64,000 nt of DNA from Caprella mutica (lineage: Eukaryota > Arthropoda > Malacostraca > Amphipoda > Caprellidae), in the NCBI GenBank assembly GCA_947561585.1, contig CANNZV010000853.1, positions 1-64,000 of the forward strand, in the 5' to 3' direction. Positions 59,491 through 64,000 of this stretch are shown one piece after another; the first letter of the stretch is position 1; every line of letters begins with the position of its first letter. The translations under genes and the position numbers were made by a program. Under the pieces are notes generated by a model. It did no database searches, was not told the origin of the DNA, and saw only the letters and a list, made by a program, of their open reading frames with translations.

Positions 59491-59824
59491 TGTCCTTCTT
59501 CACATGATGTATTTGGGGAGGTTTTTTGAGACATTTTCCCTAGGCGACCGGATAAGCACACGTGTACTTTTCCATTAGTTAGAGCACATACATCAGTTAA
59601 GCACAATTTTAATTTTTTATTGTTTAAATATGTTTTTTTTTACAAATGTATTTTAATTTTTTTACAAAAGTTATCGCATTTTCAAGCTCAAATCAATTTA
59701 GGGCATAAAACGTAAATTACATATCTCTAAAAGCTAAAATTTCGTGACGACACTTGATGTCTATTTTTACGATTGATTTTGTATCCATAAAATTAGTGGC
59801 AATAGCTAAGGATTTTTTCCTATG
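59491..59824. other. AT-rich non-coding DNA
   Basis: Nothing recognised. Confidence 0.55.
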
Positions 59825-60268
59825 AACATAGTTGCGGTCGTTGATGCCCTATCCTCGTTCTCTTCTTCTTCCTATAACCAAAGTCTATTTTTCTTCCATC
59901 TGATCTTGTCTCTATGAGCAAAGTGGTATTAGCGTTGGATTTTCTTCGGCTGATTTTGTTTACATAAACATAGTGTCGATAGCTGTGGAATTCTTCTGAC
60001 CGATTTTGGCTAAATATTGTAAATATAGTAACAAGAACTGAAGATTTCTTCTCACTGATTTTGTTTTCATATTGTAAATACTGTATAGTGACAATAGCTG
60101 TGAATTTTTCTGCCTAATTTCTCTCCATGCATAAACATAATGACGATAGCTGCGAATTTTTTCTGACTGATTGCTCTCCATGAACATAATGACGATAGCT
60201 GCGAATTTTTCAGACTAATTTTCACTCCATTATTACAGTGACGATGGCTAAGTCTTTGTCCGAGTGTC
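59825..60268. repeat. Degenerate 50-60-bp tandem repeat (about 8 copies)
   Basis: Diverged units around ATGACGATAGCTGCGAATTT with TTCTGACTGATTTTG and CATGAACATA. Units become more alike toward the right (60110-60230). Confidence 0.75.
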
Positions 60269-61674
60269 AGGACAATGGCCACTAAAACACTACTGCCTAA
60301 TTGCCTCTGGGTAATAAAGGCAACACTCTTGTTTCAACTCTCTTTGCCGGTATGCAAATTGAAACCAATTATTGAGATACAATGGCGAGTAAAATACTCA
60401 TCTGATGTGAGTCCGTAGAGGAGCATTTGCTGTGTTTCATGGCTTGATTATTGCTCTACTCTCTGCCAATTCCAAAAGAACACTTCATGAAGTAATTGGA
60501 CTGAAATAGAAAGGAATAGTTCCTACTTGCCATAAATGTACGGATATTCAAGTACCAATTTTTCGTTTCTGCTAACTAGGAAATTATTAAAACTCATTTC
60601 AACTAAATGATGAAAATATATCTTGATCAGGATTATGGAAGGAGAATCGAATGTCTATGTACCTATTACATCATTAATTTGTTCCATTGCTAATAACTCT
60701 GGGTGGAACAACAGTTAATTAAATACATCCTAATGAAGCCCGACGAAAGTGCATTAAACTGAATGACAGAATCGATTTACTTCATCCATTATAACATCAG
60801 CCTCGAGATCAAATGATAACGGATGGGATGGCATTCCAATTTGTCTCTTAATGCTCAGATTAGCGCCACCTGTCGGTGAGGCTCGAGACAACGCATACGT
60901 ATCCATTAGCTGCGTGATGACATCATCACACATTCTATTACTGGAAATGACCGTGGCTACTGAGGTTAAACAATTGCTTTAGTTATATCAATTACTCCTG
61001 GATATTTGATTTAGGATTATGTATGTAAAGTATTAGATACAAATTGAAACTCTGGTAATATGAAATTTGTTTTATAATATTGGTATCGGTACTTTTAAAG
61101 GGTTAAGTCGTGAAATATGAAATATCAGCAATATGAAATTTACCTTATTAAATTTCAATTACTTTTTGACATTTTCATTCAATATTATATTTAAAAAGAG
61201 AAAGTTAAGTAGGTACTACGGAAAATTTTATTCGAAATCTCGACCATAACATTTTGTCTCTGAGGCTTTGTGTATTCGAAGATAAACTGACTAACTTACA
61301 TTTAGGAAACGAATTAGCATAAAAAACTGCTTTATTAACTTTCCTTCAAATTTAATCAAACAAACCGCATTATTAATTTAGAAAATTCGACAAATTCGTT
61401 TGGTAATAAAATGAACAATATTCACGCAAAGAAATACAATTTCATGTAAACACCGCCCCAGTAACCTATTTACTCTAAGTTATTCATCAATGTCTTGCCT
61501 TGCTCTTATAACAGTCCATTGAGGCTCCATTTGATGCACTTATGATTGAATTGGTAGCAGGTGTTAGTATTCAACTCTCGTCTCTTCTTGCCATCTCCAG
61601 CCACAAGATTAACAAAAGAAAATGGAGAAGGAAACCTAGGTACAAGAGACTTGGGAATAGAAGCTCTATAGAGA
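60269..61674. other. Non-coding DNA, part of it moderately GC-rich
   Basis: The stretch 60290-60970 is compositionally closer to functional non-coding or exon DNA than the rest, but no open frame with splice context can be defended. Confidence 0.5.
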
Positions 61675-63136
61675 GAGATATGAGTGCTATGTTTAGAGAT
61701 AGGAGTGCTATGTAGAGAGATAGGAGTGCTATGTAGAGAGATAGGAGTGCTATGTTTAGAGATAGGAGTGCTATGTTGAGATAGGAGTGCTATGTTTAGA
61801 GATAGGAGTGCTATGTTGAGATAGGAGTGCTATGTTGAGATAGGAGTGCTATGTAGAGAGATAGGAGTGCTATGTAGAGAGATAGGAGTGCTATGTAGAG
61901 AAGTAGGAGTGCTATGTAGAGAAGTAGGAGTGCTATGTAGAGAAGTAGGAGTGCTATGCAGAGAGGTAGGAGTGCTATGCAGAGAGGTAGGAGTGCTATG
62001 TAGAAAGATAGGAGTGCTATGCGGAGAGATAGGAGTGCTATGCGGAGAGATAGGAGTGCTATGTTGAGATAGGAGTGCTATGCAGAGAGGTAGGAGTGCT
62101 ATGTTGAGAGGTAGGAGTGCTATGTTGAGAGATAGGAGTGCTATGTTGAGAGATAGGAGTGCTATATTGAGAGATAGGAGTGCTATATTGAGAGATAGGA
62201 GTGCTATATTGAGAGATAGGAGTGCTATATTGAGATAGGAGTGCTATATTGAGATAGGAGTGCTATGCAGAGAGGTAGGAGTGCTATGTTGAGATTGAAG
62301 TGCTATGTAGAGAGATAGGAGTGCTATGTAGAGAGACAGGAATGCTATGTTTAGAGATAGGAGTGCTATGTTTAGATAGGAGTGCTATGTAGAGAGATAG
62401 GAGTGCTATGTAGAGAGATAGGAGGGCTATGTTTAGATAGGAGTGCTATGTAGAGAGGTAGGAGGGCTATGTTTAGATAGGAGTGCTATGTTTAGATAGG
62501 AGTGCTATGTTTAGATAGGAGTGCTATGTAGAGAGATAGGAGTGCTATGTTTAGAGATAGGAGTGCTATGTTTAGAGATAGGAGTGCTATGTTTAGATAG
62601 GAGTGCTATGTTTAGATAGGAGTGCTATGTGGAGAGACAAGAATGCTATGTTTAGATAGGAGTGCAATGTTGAGATAAGAGTGCTATGTTGAGATAGGAG
62701 TGCTATGTTGAGATAGGAGTGCTATGTTGAGATAGGAGTGCTATGTTGAGATAGGAGTGCTATGTTGAGATAGGAGTGCTATGTTGAGATAGGAGTGCTA
62801 TGTTGAGATAGGAGTGCTATGTTGAGATAGGAGTGCTATGTTGAGATAGGAGTGCTATGTTGAGATAGGAGTGCTATGTTTAGATAGGAGTGCAATGTTG
62901 AGATAGGAGTGCAATGTTGAGATAGGAGTGCTATGTTGTTAAAAGAGTGCTATGTTGTTAAAAGAGTGCTATGTTGTTAAAAGAGTGCTATGTTGTTAAA
63001 AGAGTGCTATGTTGTTAAAAGAGTGCTATGTTGTTAAAAGAGTGCTATGTTGTTAAAAGAGTGCTATGTTGTTAAAAGAGTGCTATGTTGTTAAAAGAGT
63101 GCTGTGTTGTTAAAAGAGTGCTATGTTTAGATAGGA
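61675..63136. repeat. Compound 19-24-bp minisatellite array (about 70 copies)
   Basis: Main unit TAGGAGTGCTATGTTGAGA with GTAGAGAGA, GTTTAGAGA and GCAGAGAGG variants. From 62936 to 63125 it changes abruptly to a homogeneous 19-bp TTGTTAAAAGAGTGCTATG block. A 73-codon open frame (61846-62067) is repeat-derived. Confidence 0.95.
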
Positions 63137-63378
63137 GGGGATCCGGAAAATTGATCGAGAGGAAAATTGATCAAAAGGAAAATTAGTCAAATTGAAAATT
63201 GATCGCACAACAATTGATCGAATGGAGAACTGATCGAAACAAAATTGATCGAATGGAGAACTGATCGAAACAAAATTGATCTAAAGGAAAATTAGTCGAA
63301 TTGAAAATTGATCGAAAGAAAAATTGATCGCACAACAATTGATCGAATGGATAACTGATCGAAACAAAATTGTTCGAA
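63137..63378. mobile_element. Modular terminus C4 (left end only)
   Basis: Starts GGGGATCCGGAAAATTGATC and continues as about 15 modules of 14-18 bp (GGAAAATTGATCGAA type). A block of about 110 bp with GCACAACAATTGATCGAATG recurs (about 63205 and 63330). The inverted partner would lie beyond the window. Confidence 0.6.
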
Positions 63379-64000
63379 AATGATATTGGATCTATTTACA
63401 CTAATTGACAATGATGTAGTGGCACTGAACGTGAAAACTAAGACTGAATCTCAAAGCTAATGTTCTCAGTTTTATTCCACTATTTAAAACGTAACAACTG
63501 GCTAATTAAATCATTAATTATAGGAGCTCTCAATCGGATTAGAAAAACTACCATTATCATTGATTAGTGTATTTAGGAAATATAGTACAAAAAAATAAAG
63601 ACAGGAATACGGCAATATTTACCAAAGAGGAAATATTGAACGCTAAATATAGTTAAACTTAATATACAAAAATGTTTATAAACTCTGAACGGAATAAAGT
63701 TAAACAGCACTACTGACGCACAAACTCAACAACTATAATCAACCACAAATTTAAAAGTACGCCAGTAGTGAACCAATTAATGGGAAAACGGAGGCACATA
63801 AAAATTAGGAAATTACACAATATGGCTATAAAAAAAAAGTCTAGTGTCAAAAAAAAACGTCAGGCAGTCATAGTCAGTTGTCACTGTGAAAAGGAAGACA
63901 CGCACAGAAACAACGGCAAGCTGGTGTGAGTTCTCACACGGTCTTACCAATAATATATCCTATATAAACATGTTAATAGATATTCAATACGAATTGATTG
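63379..64000. other. AT-rich non-coding DNA to the window end
   Basis: Nothing recognised. Confidence 0.55.

Noticed and set aside
60290..60970. Possible exon or conserved regulatory block (higher GC, complex sequence)
   Set aside because: No sustained open frame was found, and conservation cannot be judged without comparison sequences.

Overview
The window is a join of two unrelated DNAs. Bases 1-5012 are GC-rich bacterial DNA carrying part of a cell-surface polysaccharide gene cluster, all on the minus strand. Bases 5065-64000 are AT-rich, intron- or intergenic-like animal DNA with no gene I can defend. Between them, at 5013-5064, is a perfect 52-bp inverted repeat of a 26-nt SMART/ISPCR-type amplification adapter (begins AAGCAGTGGTATCAACGCAG). 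The join is therefore best read as a library or assembly chimera, not horizontal transfer.

Bacterial part, in order of transcription (right to left): the C-terminal end of a group-1 glycosyltransferase (cut by the adapter), a MurJ/MviN-type flippase, a D-glucuronyl C5-epimerase-like protein, an O-antigen ligase/polymerase (Wzy-like) membrane protein, and the N-terminal glutaminase half of an asparagine synthetase-like amidotransferase that runs off the left edge. Three successive gene junctions overlap (ATGA or TGATG), so this is one translationally coupled operon for making, flipping and polymerising a uronic-acid-containing glycan. Style and gene content suggest an alphaproteobacterium (Rhodobacterales-like), but that is inference. 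The genes carry about nine frameshifts, several at G/C runs, which suggests unpolished, low-coverage sequence.

Animal part: about 17 kb of the 59 kb is minisatellite, in some 18 arrays with units from 14 to 76 bp, several with higher-order periods (332, 300, 360 and 160 bp). One 32-bp unit occurs as two arrays 17 kb apart. The long open frames here are products of these repeats. Between the arrays lie many short inverted-repeat transposons: a TA-flanked MITE family (A) with 13 recognisable copies, a second MITE family (B) with two copies, several single foldback-like elements (D, E, F), a decayed CR1-like LINE fragment and a SINE-like repeat.

The most interesting biology is a group of foldback-like elements (C1-C5) whose terminal inverted repeats are built of about 15-bp modules. 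The module sequence differs completely between elements, but the layout is the same: a roughly 7-bp cap beginning GG, then modules usually beginning GG. C2 (48176-49320) has a perfect 9-bp target duplication and C1 (31877-33684) a 9-bp one with one mismatch. In C1 one terminal repeat has grown to about 920 bp of 15-bp modules, while the other stayed at about 80 bp, which shows a minisatellite arising from a transposon end. The host is probably a small invertebrate, since the adapter is typical of low-input amplified libraries. A marine host would fit the bacterium, but the species cannot be named from this sequence.
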